From positions 7,264,240-7,328,239 of the forward strand of contig CM035807.1 of the NCBI GenBank assembly GCA_020466095.1: a DNA stretch of 64,000 nt, given 5' to 3'. Every line of letters starts with the position of its first letter. Within the stretch, counting starts at the first letter, position 1. This document shows, piece by piece, positions 1-12,214 of the stretch. Below the pieces are notes generated by a model, which saw only the letters and a list, made by a program, of their open reading frames with translations, made no database searches and was not told where the DNA came from. This DNA comes from Chlorops oryzae (Eukaryota > Arthropoda > Insecta > Diptera > Chloropidae). The translations under genes were made by a program, and so were the position numbers.

Positions 1-2859
1 TTCAATAGAGTGCTACTATAAAAATTTATAATTAACGAGTTTATTTCTATGTCAGATTTTTTTCCACTTCATTTAAGCCTCAGAAAGTATGGCAAATTAT
101 AAAACAACAACAACAAGAATTGATTGTAATTGAAGTAGTTAAGTGAAGGAGAGAAAATAAATCGTAAAGACATTCATCATTTCCAGTGTTCTTTTTTTTC
201 CTATTTGGATTTTTTTTTTTTTTTTTTTGTTGGAGTCTAGTTGCATTACACAATTTCTATTTTCGTTTATTTTGTTTAAACATTCAAGAGTTATGTGGGA
301 AATATTGAGCCTGGTTCAATGGAGTGGAGAATATAATTGAAGTACATTCTCAATTTACGCAGAAGGGTTAATATAAAGTACATACATTCGATACTGATGA
401 TAAGGAAAAAAAAAAAAACTAGTTACTTCAAAAGCAAAAGGGGGAAAAAATATTATACAGTCAAGATTTCATAAATTGGATTTGGGTTAAATATTTGATG
501 ATAGTATTTTCTATCTTTCGAAATAATTTTAGCTCGAAAATTGGGTTTTTTTTTGGAGGATCAGAATGAAGATGGACTTTAAAAATACAGTAAAAAATTT
601 TCTTGGAACGCATTTTGAGGTCTATGGACATTTGGTCGAAGCAGACCTCAAAATATGGGATAGAAAAACAGGTGATTACCTTGACGACAAGATCTATCCT
701 AGGGCTCAAGTTACGTTCCATTTCTATTCGAGGCGGTTAGAATAAATCTTTTATTTGGCCGTCCTTTGTATTTGAAATCATGCTGAAGTGTGGCGAAATA
801 AGGCTAAGCTCTTCAAAATCATCCCATCGGGTCGGAATTCTCCTCCAAACGAGTTCTTCTCCAAAAAATATTCTCTAAAAATGAGAAAGAAGTATTTGAA
901 TTTTCACACCTTTCCTGCAATTTTTCCAGACTTGACTGTAGAACCTTTTATAAGAGACAGCAGTAACCCTCTGATGGCAAAATTATTTTCGATAAAAAAT
1001 ACAGTATACTCCCGGAAAAGTTAAGTCTAAAAAAAGTTAATTGTTGGAAATTTTGCTCTCATTAAAAAGCCTTAAAAAGTTTATTTCAAATTTTATGTCA
1101 TTTTGGAATCATAAAGATGGAATAACTAAGAAAATAAAACTTTATATATTTCGGGAAATATCGATTAACTTTTCCGGGAGAATACTGCGCCAGAAAAGAC
1201 TAAATTCGGGTAGAGAAAAATTTTTCTAAGATTATCTATTTTTCTAATATTTCTTATTTAGTCGAGTAAACTCCATCTGGAGACAGAATCTGGAATTAGA
1301 GAGTGAAAGAAGGCCTTCTTGAGTCTCTTGATATTAGCGTATTTTATTCTATGATGAAGGGGGGTTAATTTTGTTAGAGCTCAAAATTAAAAATGGGGAG
1401 GCATGGCCTCATCGGCCCGCAGTCAGATACGTCGTTATTCTACTATGATACTTATTCTTTAAAAACCTTACTCGAAGGCTCTCATACTTTATCTTCTTGT
1501 CCATAATCACAGTTAAGAGTTAAAATCCCATAAAATTGAGCAAAATCCAGTGACAATAGCGAAGCTCTATAAGTCTTATATAACAATCTATAGAAGTTTG
1601 ACTGTAATCGAATTGAATGGAAATGGAAAAAGCAAACGAACTCAACAAATGCGATAAATAAATAAAACATCAATTAAAATTCAAGTGACAGCACGGATTA
1701 AGTGCACATTAAGGGAAAATTGACACTTGCTAAGTGACCAGCGAACAACCGAAAATAATACCTAAAACAAAAAAAAAAAGAGTTAAAAAAGAATAATTAA
1801 ATTTCGACACATTCTAGTGGTGAAGAAATAATTCTGTCTTTTGAAGAAAATGCCATTAACCCTACTATGCCCAGCGAGGAGGAGGGTTTTTGGTCTTTTT
1901 CAAGGCTATGCCGTTCATAAGTCTAAAAGTCATTAGACACGATTACCATTATCTCACAAGTCCTTGACCATCATCATCGGCAATTCATCTTAACACGCTC
2001 TTGAAAACTCTTTACATTCGATCGTAAATTTTTGCATTTTATGTTCCGAAAATATTCTGTCAATTTTGACAAGTTCGCTTAAACGTTTTAATTGCTTTTT
2101 ACGTTTTTAAAGTGCCTCTTCTCAGCAACGGACGAGCGTTGTGAGAGAGACGAGCTCTACAGGTATTATGACTTTGTTCTTTTGTTTGTTGTTGTTGTTG
2201 GTTGTGTTGGGCTGCCACCATTCGTCAATTTTAGTCTCAGTCAATTTTTGTTTCGTTTGCTGCTTAAAATGTTGCAAGTGCAGCGAAAAGGTGTGAAACG
2301 TACAATTAACATTGGATTTACGATGCTACGCATGCGCAGTCGAGATGGATTTTCTTGGCTTTTTTCGATGTTTCTGTTGTGTTGTTGTTGTTGTTGTTAT
2401 TGTAATTTAAAAATCCTTTTTTCTCGCTTACATTGTTTGAATATAATTACCGTAGCTCAATTCGTTTTTATGGAGTTTAAGGTAATGAGTTTTTATGAAG
2501 AGGGCGTGCGAAGGTTTTGTATTATTAAAAAAAAAATATATAGATTGAATATGGGCGAGTATTTAATTAAGAGAGTGCTTATTTTAAGCCTTCAATGACT
2601 TTCAAATGGATCGAAAATATTGACTAAAATCACGTGAAATACCGGAGGGATGACGATACAATGAAACTGTGAAGCAGGGATCTGTTGACAGTGGCCGAAA
2701 TTGTTCGAATTTAATGCAGTGTTCTTCTGACATTTGTTTACAAGAAATTTTCGGTATTACCACAGGACGATGGCCCTCTTTAAGACAGAATTAACTTGAA
2801 AACTGGATCATAAGTATGAATCGAAAAAAAAAATAGTCATCAAAGTCTGGATTACGTCC
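1..2859. other. Gene-free AT-rich stretch
   Basis: No convincing exon is seen. It holds a T tract at about 211-228, a short relic (about 1585-1608) resembling the inner part of pogo-like inverted repeats (…AAGTTTGACTGTA), GTT-rich runs near 2186-2200 and 2378-2398, and an NRF-1-like CGCATGCGCA at 2329-2338. A possible splice donor (CAG|GTATTA) lies near 2160 without a matching exon. Confidence 0.6.
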
Positions 2860-3500
2860 TTGGCTATCACCATAATTATCGTAAATGACGTCGGGAATCA
2901 CAAAAGCTTGACACTGTTGTGGGTTTCAGGACACAAGAGGCACAAAGGGAATGAAAGGGCTGATTATCTCGCCTTACGAGGAGCTCAAAGACACCTTATC
3001 GGGCTCGAACATTTCTGTTCACTTAAAAAAACCACACAGTAGAAAACTTCTTCGGAATTGGGAGGAAAAGTGTTTCCAAACATCTTGGATGAGATCAAAA
3101 GGTAAAAGGTAAACCAAAAGATTCATCACTCCCAACAAAATGATCTCCAAAACATTACTTTAATCCGAAATGAAGGATCTAAAGATCATCACCGAATACT
3201 TTAGAGGGCACTGCAAATTGCGATGGGCGAAGACACGGCAGAGCACATCATCTGCGACTGTCCGTCTCTATCCAGCCGAAAACTTCTTCACTTTGCGGAG
3301 GCGGGTGTCGCCCCCTATAACATTTGGAATGTCTTGCAACCGTCCACTGTGCTAATATAAAAAGCATAAGGATAGTCAATTAGGGCAATATTGGGGTTAG
3401 CACAATAGACCCATCATGGGTCGAGGTGCGCATTACTCCCCACTTCCAATAATATAAATAATAACCATGATTATATGGGCTAATTTAATTTAATTTTTTT
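2860..3500 (+). pseudogene. LINE 3' fragment (RNase H and C-terminal Cys motif)
   Basis: This is the decayed 3' end of a non-LTR retrotransposon. The frame starting at 2860 encodes an RNase H signature (LLWVSGHKRHKGNERADYLA): the W-x-x-GH-x4-GNE-AD pattern of the RNase H domain carried by I/Loa-type LINEs. After a stop at 3040-3042 the frame is disturbed. Near 3180 another frame reads ITEYFRGHCKL (family pattern 'LTGHxxL'). From 3229 to 3360 the first frame resumes with EDTAEHIICDCPSL, the C-terminal Cys/His region, ending at TAA 3358-3360. About 140 bp of AT-rich 3' UTR-like sequence follows. The fragment is 5'-truncated, lacks the reverse transcriptase and cannot be active. The clade assignment is inferred from motif type only. 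Confidence 0.85.
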
Positions 3501-4173
3501 TTTTAATCAGAGAACCGGATAGTGGTCCTAAACCTATTTGTTCAACAACAACAAAAAATGTTTTAAAATGAATGTTGTGTTATGAGAAGAGGTATATATA
3601 ATCCTTAAATTTAACGAGCACTTTGGAATTCTTTTAAGAATCCCCTCCTTAAGAACTTTCTCTTGAACCTCCTTTTTAATAATCCTTTTGAAAATCGAAT
3701 CTTAAAACACAAGAAAGCTCTCACATAGTTTCAATAAACAAAGAACCCTTAGTTGCTAATCTTTTCCCTAGAGAAATGGGCTAACAAACTATCGCCCCAT
3801 AATACAAAGGACTCTGAAAGCCAATAACATAAGCCAACATAAAATTTATTCAAGTATCATCGAATGAAATGAGATACTAAAAACTCTCTAACCCAACTAA
3901 CCCATTGAACTTTTTGTCCCCTCTTCTTTGCATTTTATTAACCTGTTGTGCTGCCGGAGAATCAACGCCTTCAACAATTTCATTAACCGCCAAAATGATT
4001 GTCAAGGCCACCAGAAAATAAGGTATACATATATATATGTATATAAACATAAAAAAAGGCTGCCTAGACTTTATCAAAATTTATGGGTATTTCCCAAAAA
4101 AAGAAAAGAAAAAAAAAATGCCGAGGAACTGGGGAAAATATTAGAGGCAGAAGCAAGCCGAGAGAGCGAGAGA

Positions 4174-4217
4174 AAAGTCGTAAAAATTTCATTTCCCGAG
4201 CGCAATTTTACGACTTT
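4174..4217. repeat. Short inverted repeat (hairpin)
   Basis: The left arm AAAGTCGTAAAAATT (4174-4188) pairs with the right arm AATTTTACGACTTT (4204-4217), with one extra A in the left arm and a 15-nt loop. No terminator or element context is evident. Confidence 0.6.
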
Positions 4218-4238
4218 CTAAGTGCGTTTAACACTGTT

Positions 4239-4276
4239 GCGTGTCGTGTCGTGTCGTGCCGTTCCGTGCCGTGCCG
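4239..4276 (+). repeat. Degenerate GTGTC/GTGCC tandem pentamer
   Basis: About seven units of GTGTC drifting to GTGCC and TTCCG. It is a simple GC-rich minisatellite inside AT-rich DNA. Confidence 0.75.
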
Positions 4277-4825
4277 CCTTGGGCTTGCTGCTGTCGAAAA
4301 TTTTGAAAATCACTGCCGCTTAACAAATTTTATAGGCGAGCGTCAAGAAATTTATAGCCAAAAGCAGAAGTATATATCAATGGAAATAATATTGTTTGTA
4401 AACAGTAAGCGTCAACGGATGACACTTGATGATGTTGCTTCTTATTTTCCGCTTTATGCGTGTTCGTTTTTCTTATTCTTATTCTTCTTGTTGTTGTTGT
4501 TGTTCTCTTTCTTTTCTCCTTTCGATGCCACTTGCCCAAATGTCAAATCAGAGACGCATCAACAGAATTTTTACGAGCTACCGGCGGTAATAATATTATC
4601 GACCCTTTTGCTTACTATATACTCAAAAGGCCTAAAGAAGGGGATACAAGAGGGCGACAGTTAAAAACAAGAGCAGGAGAGCATTAGAGGAGAGAAAGAG
4701 AGAGAGAAGGCCGCAACTGTCATAATTTCTATTTATCGTGTAATTTGTAGGACAATTTGTTGGTCGTAAAAATTGAAGCTTAAATGAAAATGATTCCGCT
4801 ATAAAAATCAAGCTATATCATTTGG

Positions 4826-4887
4826 TGATTGTTGATGTTGCCATTGATGTTGCCATTGATGTTGCTATTGATGTTGATGTTGATTTT
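4826..4887 (+). repeat. GATGTTGCCATT tandem repeat
   Basis: A 12-bp unit (GATGTTGCCATT and variants such as GATGTTGCTATT) is repeated about three times and then decays to GATGTT. The antisense 'INININSNINGNINGN' frame is a by-product. Confidence 0.75.
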
Positions 4888-5617
4888 GTAGTCGGTGCTG
4901 GTGTTGTCGATGGCGATTTGGTCTTCGATGTTTGTAATAATGTTGTCGATGAAAGTGAGTCCAACTTGTTGATAAGGCCCTCCAAAAATTCTTCGCTTGG
5001 TTAAGGCATTCGTTTTATGGGCCGACTCGGCAAGAGACTGACAAGCTTGACTCGAATTTCTGTTTATCAAAGTGTGACATTTATATGTGAAAAAGCTTTG
5101 GAAAGGGCTTAGCGGAGAGTTTTTTTTTTACGACTTTTAAATTTCTTTGTCAACATTTTTATTGACAACGATGTGCATTTAAACTCGTCCGCTTCGGTTC
5201 GGTACGGATGGGTGAGTTTTCAATTGACCCGTGATTGTTGATTGTTGACTGCTGATTGCTGACTATTCAAATTGCGGGTGTCGTAAGCTTAATGAGTGTC
5301 AGTGGGTGCTAACGCAGCAGAAAGTCATAAAAGTTGTATATATACATCTTAATTTTTGATTGAGTCATAAAAGAAGTTTAAGCTGATTTTGTGTTTTATA
5401 GCTTCACGATGAGGAGTGAATCCGTTTCAAAGTGAATGGCAAGAGAAAAGATTATTTCGAACCGATTTCAAGTCAGACACAAAAACAATTAGGCCTGTAA
5501 AAGTAGGGAGAGGAGGTGAAGGAGTGATTTCCTTTGATCCTGAGATTTTCTGACGAGGTCCATTAGAGCTAGAATCTGAGCTAGATCTCATGGGAAGCTC
5601 GAATTTCGATGATGTGG

Positions 5618-6840
<1,223 letters not shown>

Positions 6841-7189
6841 GCATTTTAAATGAAAAAAAGTTGAATGAAAATCTAAAGAAAGAAAAACCAAGGATACCTA
6901 CACATTACGGGTTTACCATATGCTAAATATGTCTATTCAATCAAAGGAAACTATGACAGTTATTTTTAATGAAGAATACCAAAAAAAAAACTAAGCGAAC
7001 TTTTGTTAGTTTCTTAAAAGCAACCAAATGTGACTATGGATGAATTTTACCAAGTTTTATTTTATTTTTGACATATGTCAGAAATAATTATTTCGTTGAC
7101 TGTATTTTGAGACCTTTGACTTCGAACTGGACCACTGTCAACTGTCAAATTGTTCCAGTGCATGCGCAATAGAGCGCAACTTTGAAACG

Positions 7190-7438
7190 ATGACAGCAGC
7201 AGCTTCCAACATCTCAAAGCCAAAAATTGTTTCTCTTCAAACGTCTACATGGACCGGCCAAATGAGTAAGTAGAAAGGCAATTTTCAAAATTTTAATAAA
7301 AAATGAAAGTATTTTCAATGAAATTCTTTCAAAGAAGAAGTCATCTTTAAGTTTAAGTGCCAACTGCATCGCTGCAACATGGAGGAGATAAAAATAGAGG
7401 ACAAGAAAACTCAGAGACCACATCAAACTGCGGGATGA
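7190..7438 (+). CDS. Candidate two-exon small gene, possibly decayed
   Basis: Exon 1 (7190-7265) begins at an ATG in good context (AAACGATGA) and encodes 25 codons beginning MTAAASNISKPKIV and ending TWTGQM. It ends in a strong donor, A|GTAAGT. A 69-nt intron (7266-7334), typical of flies, ends at TTTCAAAG. Exon 2 continues in phase with KEVIFKFKCQLHRCNMEEIK and stops at TGA 7436-7438, giving about 59 residues. The same frame stays open afterwards except for TGA 7436 and TAG 7460, running through a Lys/Glu-rich segment (KEFDFMSSKFKEKKK…) to TGA 7619-7621. So the gene may be a pseudogene with two nonsense changes, or carry compensating indels. The acceptor is weak (AAG). No family is recognised. 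A CATGCGCA motif lies 25 bp upstream. Confidence 0.35.
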
Positions 7439-7886
7439 AAAGAGGGCAGAGCATTTCGATAGAAGAAATCAGTCAAAGGAAATGCTCGTAAATCGAAGGA
7501 ATTTGACTTCATGTCGTCAAAATTTAAAGAAAAAAAGAAAATAAACGAGGAACATCACATCCCAAAGCCAGAGGAGAAAGTCAAACCCAAGTGTGAAGAA
7601 GACGAAAAAGAAAATTACTGAGAAAATTCATTTCGTGTATCTTTTTCAAACCCACCCTTCCCCTCCCGACAACAAGTCCACTGAAATCCGAGCAAGTCAG
7701 AAAGACAAGAATTTCACTACCCTTCGAAGAGTGAGGAATTTTTCGGGAAAAGTCAAAAAAAATAGAAAAACAAAAACAGAAATGAAAAGGGGCGCAACGT
7801 ACTGGATTTCAACAAAACAATCACGAGCGTGGTTAATTTCATTACACTAAGCGACATAAGAAGCCGTCCGTCCGTCCGTTCGTCCC

Positions 7887-8038
7887 ATGGAAATGTGCAG
7901 CGATGATCCCTCCGTCATAGCGTGTGATCGTCCAAGAGCGTCACTTTCACTTTTCACAGCGGGACTGGCGAACGAGCTCGCATCCTGTTTTGATAGCCAG
8001 GATACACACGATCAGTCGGCCTATCTGAACATGTGCCT
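7887..8038 (+). CDS. Candidate first coding exon, 50 codons
   Basis: An ATG at 7887 (second in-frame ATG at 7893, context GAAATGT) opens a frame of 50 codons beginning MEMCSDDPSVIACDRP, continuing with RASLSLFTAGLANEL and ending HDQSAYLNMC. The exon stops at a strong donor, CCT|GTGAGT (intron from 8039), leaving phase 2. Without splicing the frame meets TGA at once, as expected for an exon boundary. GC is well above the flanks and codon choice is gene-like. An upstream TAA at 7857-7859 limits the 5' extension. No domain is recognised. It may be an alternative first exon of a long-intron gene. The next exon was not found: the nearby 8335 exon is in the wrong phase for this one. Confidence 0.45.
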
Positions 8039-8065
8039 GTGAGTATGCCTATGCGTGCATGACTG

Positions 8066-8085
8066 GTGTGTGTGTGTGTGTGTGT
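8066..8085. repeat. (GT)10 microsatellite
   Basis: A perfect GT dinucleotide run just inside the putative intron that starts at 8039. Confidence 0.95.
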
Positions 8086-8334
8086 AATTCAATACTTCGA
8101 CGCTAAGGCTGATGCTGTACTTGCTCCGGGACGTGTTTTCCTATTTTCCCTTCTATCCGATCGCTTCTCTCAACATGTGCCTAATTCTTGTTCTTCGAAA
8201 CTACAAAGAGGAAAAAAAAAAATCACGAAAAATAAGTAGAAGGAAAATCATTTACAAAAATAACTTGAAATACTGTAAGCCTTACGTTCATGCTGCTGCA
8301 CTAATGTGTCTCTTCTTCAGTTTATAATTCACAG

Positions 8335-8486
8335 CACAACTAATCACTTTATCCATGGCGAATAGTCTCGGCGTTCGATTCGAGGATATTCCTTCAAAAC
8401 GCAGTGAAAATGTGTGGCTGCAACTGCCACAACAAAGCAATTTTCGTTTGTGTCCGTCTTCAGAGCTCGGAAAATTGGAATTTTGA
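8335..8486 (+). CDS. Candidate coding exon or short ORF
   Basis: From ATG 8355 the frame reads MANSLGVRFEDIPSK, RSENVWLQLPQQSNF, RLCPSSELGKLEF and stops at TGA 8484-8486 (43 residues). Upstream the frame is open to an acceptor-like TTCACAG|C at 8334, preceded by a second one (CTTCTTCAG) at 8320. The first uses phase 1, which matches the phase left by the exon at 7190-7265. A joined product of about 70 residues is therefore possible but unproven. Codon use is plausible and the mixed polar/hydrophobic composition is not simple-repeat derived. No family is recognised. The opposite strand is also open, so the strand assignment is uncertain. Confidence 0.3.
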
Positions 8487-8579
8487 CTTTTTACCCAAGA
8501 ATTTTTGATGCGCTTCAAACTGGAGAGAATATATCGACTTTATACTTTGAGGATTGTGTTGTATTTTTCTTTTCTTTTT

Positions 8580-8581
<2 letters not shown>

Positions 8582-8612
<31 letters not shown>
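8582..8612. repeat. Poly-T tract (31 T)
   Basis: An uninterrupted T run. It could be the tail of an inserted minus-strand retroposon, but no body is recognised beside it. Confidence 0.9.
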
Positions 8613-8615
<3 letters not shown>

Positions 8616-9570
8616 TATTTTTCGATAATTTATTGCAATGTGTCGAGGTGAGAGCATTTTGTCATCACAGCAATTTGATTGAAATTATTTTTGGATATTA
8701 ATCTTTGAAGAGATTTCGGCCGAATGCTATTTTTGGGTTTTCTTAGGGAGAAACTATGACCTTACAAAAATTTACTGAAATTGTCAAAAAAAAAAAAAGA
8801 AAATAAAAAGTTAAATTAACAGTAAAAATAATATAAAATATTTGTTCCCAAATAGATGTACTCATCCAAATCTACAGCTTTTGACTAGAGAAAAAAATTT
8901 AAAATTATTCGGAAAGACTTTCTGCGATACCTCACGATTGTGATTGTCTGTAGCTATGTCTTCTTTATATATAGTTAAGCTATAAATAAAGAATTTAAGT
9001 CACATAGCTGACATGGTCCAAGTGGGAAAGATGCCTGATGATGAACTAATATTTGGGTTCGAAATCGATCGCAACAGTTTCCAAATTCGATAATTCAGAA
9101 AATTTGAGTGCCAAAAGTTATAGGTACAATTTCACAATTAAGGTAAAATGAATGACTTAAAGCCCCACAAAAATGACCTTAGATAGAATTCTAAAAACCT
9201 TTCCTATATTTCTTCTTCTCCGGAAAACTAAATACAGAAATAAGGGCGTTGTCAAAAAAAAAAAGTAGAAAGAAGTCACGTCAAGCTCGAAAGCTCTTCA
9301 TTCAACACCCTTTTTCTTCTATTGTTGGACAATAGTGTCCTTCGAAATGTTCTCCGTTTAGGGTATTGAACGCTTCCTTTAATAATTTAAGTCTCATGAC
9401 TGCCTTAATTATAATCTTGGATCGTTAGTTAGTGGACTGATTTGTCTCTGGTACCAATGTTTGAAAGCCGTAAGAATCATCCCACAGTAAATTAATTCAT
9501 CAAGCAAATAATTTGTTTAATTAATGTCCGCATATTCTTCAAGATTAGTAAAAATTCTTTCAAAAAGGTA
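8613..9570. other. Gene-free AT-rich stretch
   Basis: Nothing supported here apart from short A tracts (8787-8800, 9254-9265). Confidence 0.6.
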
Positions 9571-10075
9571 AGGTTCGGTTAGTGTGGCTGCCACAATTAA
9601 GGGTGACACACTTAGACTTCACACACACAGAAAAATATGACCACATAAAATCAATAAGATCCCCTTATTAAACGATTTTATAGAGAAATCTTCTTAAACT
9701 ATATGAACGATGTGCTTTTTCCATAGAGAAAACTCTTTGAATGCATAGAGAAAATCTTATTGAAACATTTTAATAGATATCCTCATATATTTAATGTGAA
9801 TATCTCATTATTTCTGTTGAAGAATATGGAAAACTTCTTGATATATTCAAATAATAAGGTGAGCATATCAATCAAACTATGTGACATTCTTATAAAAGTG
9901 ACCTTTTGATAAGTTATCCTTATCGCTTTAAGAAGAAGCCTTTTTAATATAAAAAGCAAGACTTATTGATTTAAAAAAGTATGTGAATTCCGTATTCATT
10001 CCATAGTTTAAAAAGATAGACCAGTTTTTTTGCACTTACATTGATATAATCAATCTAGCAAGCTGAAATCATATC

Positions 10076-10139
10076 TCGCGATGGCGTAGTTGAAGTGTGC
10101 TAGACTTGTAATCTGGAAGGTCGAACCCCGCCGCAGGCC
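10076..10139 (+). pseudogene. tRNA-Thr(TGT)-like pseudogene or SINE head
   Basis: The A-box-like TGGCGTAGTTGAAG and an anticodon arm CTAGA-CTTGTAA-TCTGG (anticodon TGT at 10107-10109) are present. The T arm has lost about 8 nt, reading AAGGTCGAACCCCGCC without the first stem strand. It cannot fold as a full tRNA. The following ~130 bp may be the body of a SINE. Confidence 0.7.
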
Positions 10140-10421
10140 AAAGAAGTTGTGTAAAAATGGAGGATAAAACAGGCTAGTAAATTTCGAGGGGAAAAATACG
10201 GGGAGCAGAAAGTAAGTTGGACACGAACCAATAAAAACAAGTTCCTTTCGTCGGGCCTTCCGAAACGTCACGCATAAGCTCTTTCAAGAAATTCCTATAG
10301 AATCTTTTTTTTTAATTTTTTAAGCATAAAAACTTTGGTAAAATCTTTTATTTCTCAGATTTTCAAATAATGTAAATGTTAAATTATCTACTTTTCCAAA
10401 AAAAAAAAAAAAAAAAAAAAA

Positions 10422-10460
10422 CGACGCTCGGTGGAGCAGGGATCGAACCCGCCGACCTGG
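10422..10460 (-). pseudogene. 3' half of a tRNA-like sequence
   Basis: On the minus strand it reads GGTCGGCGGGTTCGATCCCT, then GCTCCACCGAGCGTCG, a canonical B-box (GGTTCGATCC) with a 3' arm, followed by 24 T (10421-10398 as A on the + strand). This looks like a truncated tRNA-derived retroposon with a Pol III-type T tail. Confidence 0.65.
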
Positions 10461-10689
10461 TTTTTTTTACAAGAATTCATATCAAAATGATAAGTTATCT
10501 TCTTGACTTTTCGTTCAATTTTTCGTTAAAATAAACAATAAGTTTTTCTCTATGGTTTCAATAAGACAATCTTCTTGGATAAAAACCATAGAGAAATCTT
10601 ATTGTTTTTCTTCCATTTTATGTGGTATCGTTTTCTCTGTGCATGGGCCCGTTTTGGTGCCAAGAATAATGGGAAATAAACAAACAGAA

Positions 10690-10797
10690 ACAGGAAAACC
10701 TACATAAGCATCCACGACCGCAGCTGGGAATTGAACCCAGAGCGTCTCGCTTCGTTTGCTGGCATCTCAACCCCTACTATGGCACCGAGGCCGACTT
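10690..10797 (-). mobile_element. tRNA-derived SINE fragment, copy 1
   Basis: The minus strand carries an A-box-like TGCCATAGTAGG (about 10785-10774) and a B-box GGTTCAATTCC (10737-10727) at tRNA spacing, with an enlarged middle arm. It ends CTGCGGTCGTGGATG and runs into a T-rich tail. It shares layout and the sequence CTCTGGGTTCAA…TCCCAG…CGGTCGTGGA with 42935-43030. Confidence 0.7.
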
Positions 10798-11930
10798 ATT
10801 TATCAAAAATATTAAAAATATTTTTTTATTGGAGTGCTTTTATATGTCCCATTTTTCATTAATCCTTTCGATCTTCTGTAATCGCTATTGCCACACAATA
10901 TACTTTGCAAGAGTCGGCATGATGACACTTTATTGATTGTTTTTCAATTTTCTCTTTATGAAGACTTCACATTATGCATTTGGATTTTTGATTGTTAATT
11001 ATGAAGCTTTTTTGGAAATTAAATTTAATAGTAATACGATTTTTTTATGACTTTTTCCAAAGAGTCTACATTTAAGGAGCCACCGAATGATTCACCAAAA
11101 ATATCCATTTAAGTATAGCGTTTAATGTATGGGAATTTTTTATTGTTTAAAGAGAAAATCAAAATTCAAATTTCAATAAAACCATAAAAGCTTATCTTTA
11201 TTACGGTCTAAGAACAATATGAATCCACGAATAAAGGACCATGAAAACCGAGTAATAAAGTGGCATTAACAGCTTTAATGCGGCCAAAACAAAAAAAAAA
11301 AATAAAATGAAATAAAAAAAATTAATTAAATTTTATTTTTAAGGCTGTTAATTTTTGAAACCCTCGATCTGAGGAATTTTGGTTCCTTTTGCAACCAAGG
11401 GATCGAAAAATAAATAATTCTGGAAAAAAAAAATTATTGAAATGAAACTCTAATAAATATGAAATTATGATATGTCTGGGTCTTTTCACTCCAGCTGCCA
11501 TCTTTTCTATTATTTTTATTTTTTATTTTCATTTCGTATTTTTATTAAATAAGGAAAATTATGATTTATCACCTGATTTGGAAGGAAAATTTCTTGAACG
11601 GCTGTTTTCTATTCTCCTGCTCGAGTACCTTTCCCCGGCTCGAGTCTTATGTCTTATGTTCTTTGTTACAATTGTCGCATATCTAAACAGTTGAACGCTG
11701 ACAAACTAAAGGTGTTAAGCATTCCAAATGTCAGTTGCAATGATGAATGGCCCTTGGGTTTGTTTGTTTTTCATCGGCCTTTCTTTCTTAATATCTTCCT
11801 TTTATTATTATTCCGGTTTTTTTTTTTTTTTTTGGTCTTTAAGGAGTAAAAAAATTGTGCCAAGATGCCGATCATTTAAATTTATAATGCGATTATTTTA
11901 AAGCGAATTTTTGAACCCTCCAACAATCAC
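10798..11930. other. Gene-free AT-rich stretch
   Basis: No supported gene. A/T tracts lie at about 11289-11301 and 11820-11834. Confidence 0.6.
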
Positions 11931-11934
11931 ATTT

Positions 11935-12115
11935 ATAGAGTGCACATTATCGTGGTCCAAATTTTTTGTGTCAGATTTTGCGAGTCACCCCCTCAAAATG
12001 TAGTAGAGGGCAACAGAAAGGGAAAATTAAAAGATTTAGAGGTCAAAGTTCAGAAAAATGATTTCTTAAACTCATGCCGCCAGTCCAAAAAAACATAAAT
12101 ATGCACTTACATTTT
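11935..12115 (+). repeat. Dispersed repeat, copy A of an inverted pair
   Basis: Contains GTGGTCCAAATTT, then GCGAGTCACCCCCTCAAAAT and AGTAGAGGGCAACAGAAAGG, then GAGGTCAAAGTTCAGA. The same string of blocks occurs inverted at 14950-15100 with small indels. No coding capacity is seen. Confidence 0.75.
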
Positions 12116-12214
12116 TCTAAATATCTCAAAAACTAATTAAGATAAGAAGACGAAACAAACGTTGGCTGATTCCTAAAATATCAGGATATTCAAAAATATT
12201 TTTTTTTTAATTTT

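Larger units (their letters stand above)
3501..5617. other. Gene-free stretch with small repeats
   Basis: No supported exon. It contains a short TATA/ATAT tract near 4025-4045, a hairpin at 4174-4217, tandem pentamers near 4240, GATGTT-type repeats near 4826-4887, and a strong lone donor (TGG|GTGAGTT) near 5212 after a GC-richer patch. Open frames here come from T-rich or GTT-rich composition. Confidence 0.55.
9571..10646. mobile_element. Composite non-autonomous DNA element with inverted ends
   Basis: The left end (about 9626-9665, CACAGAAAAATATGACCACA, then TAAAATCAATAAGAT) is inverted at the right end (about 10596-10646; reverse complement CACAGAGAAAACGATACCAC, then ATAAAAT … CAATAAGAT). 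Subterminal motifs of the type CATAGAGAAAATCTTATTG recur at 9679, 9721 and 9741, and inverted at about 10547 and 10585. The 55 bp before the left end (GGTTCGGTTAGTGTGGCTGC, then …CACTTAGAC) resembles a repeat common in fly genomes. No transposase is present, and tRNA-like pieces are nested inside. Class and target-site duplication are not resolved. Confidence 0.5.

Noticed and set aside
2092..2598. 168-codon + frame
   Set aside because: Starts at TTG, V- and C-runs come from GTT repeats, no domain or splice support; it is long because the strand is T-rich.
10076..10139. Functional tRNA-Thr
   Set aside because: The T arm has lost about 8 nt, so no cloverleaf forms.
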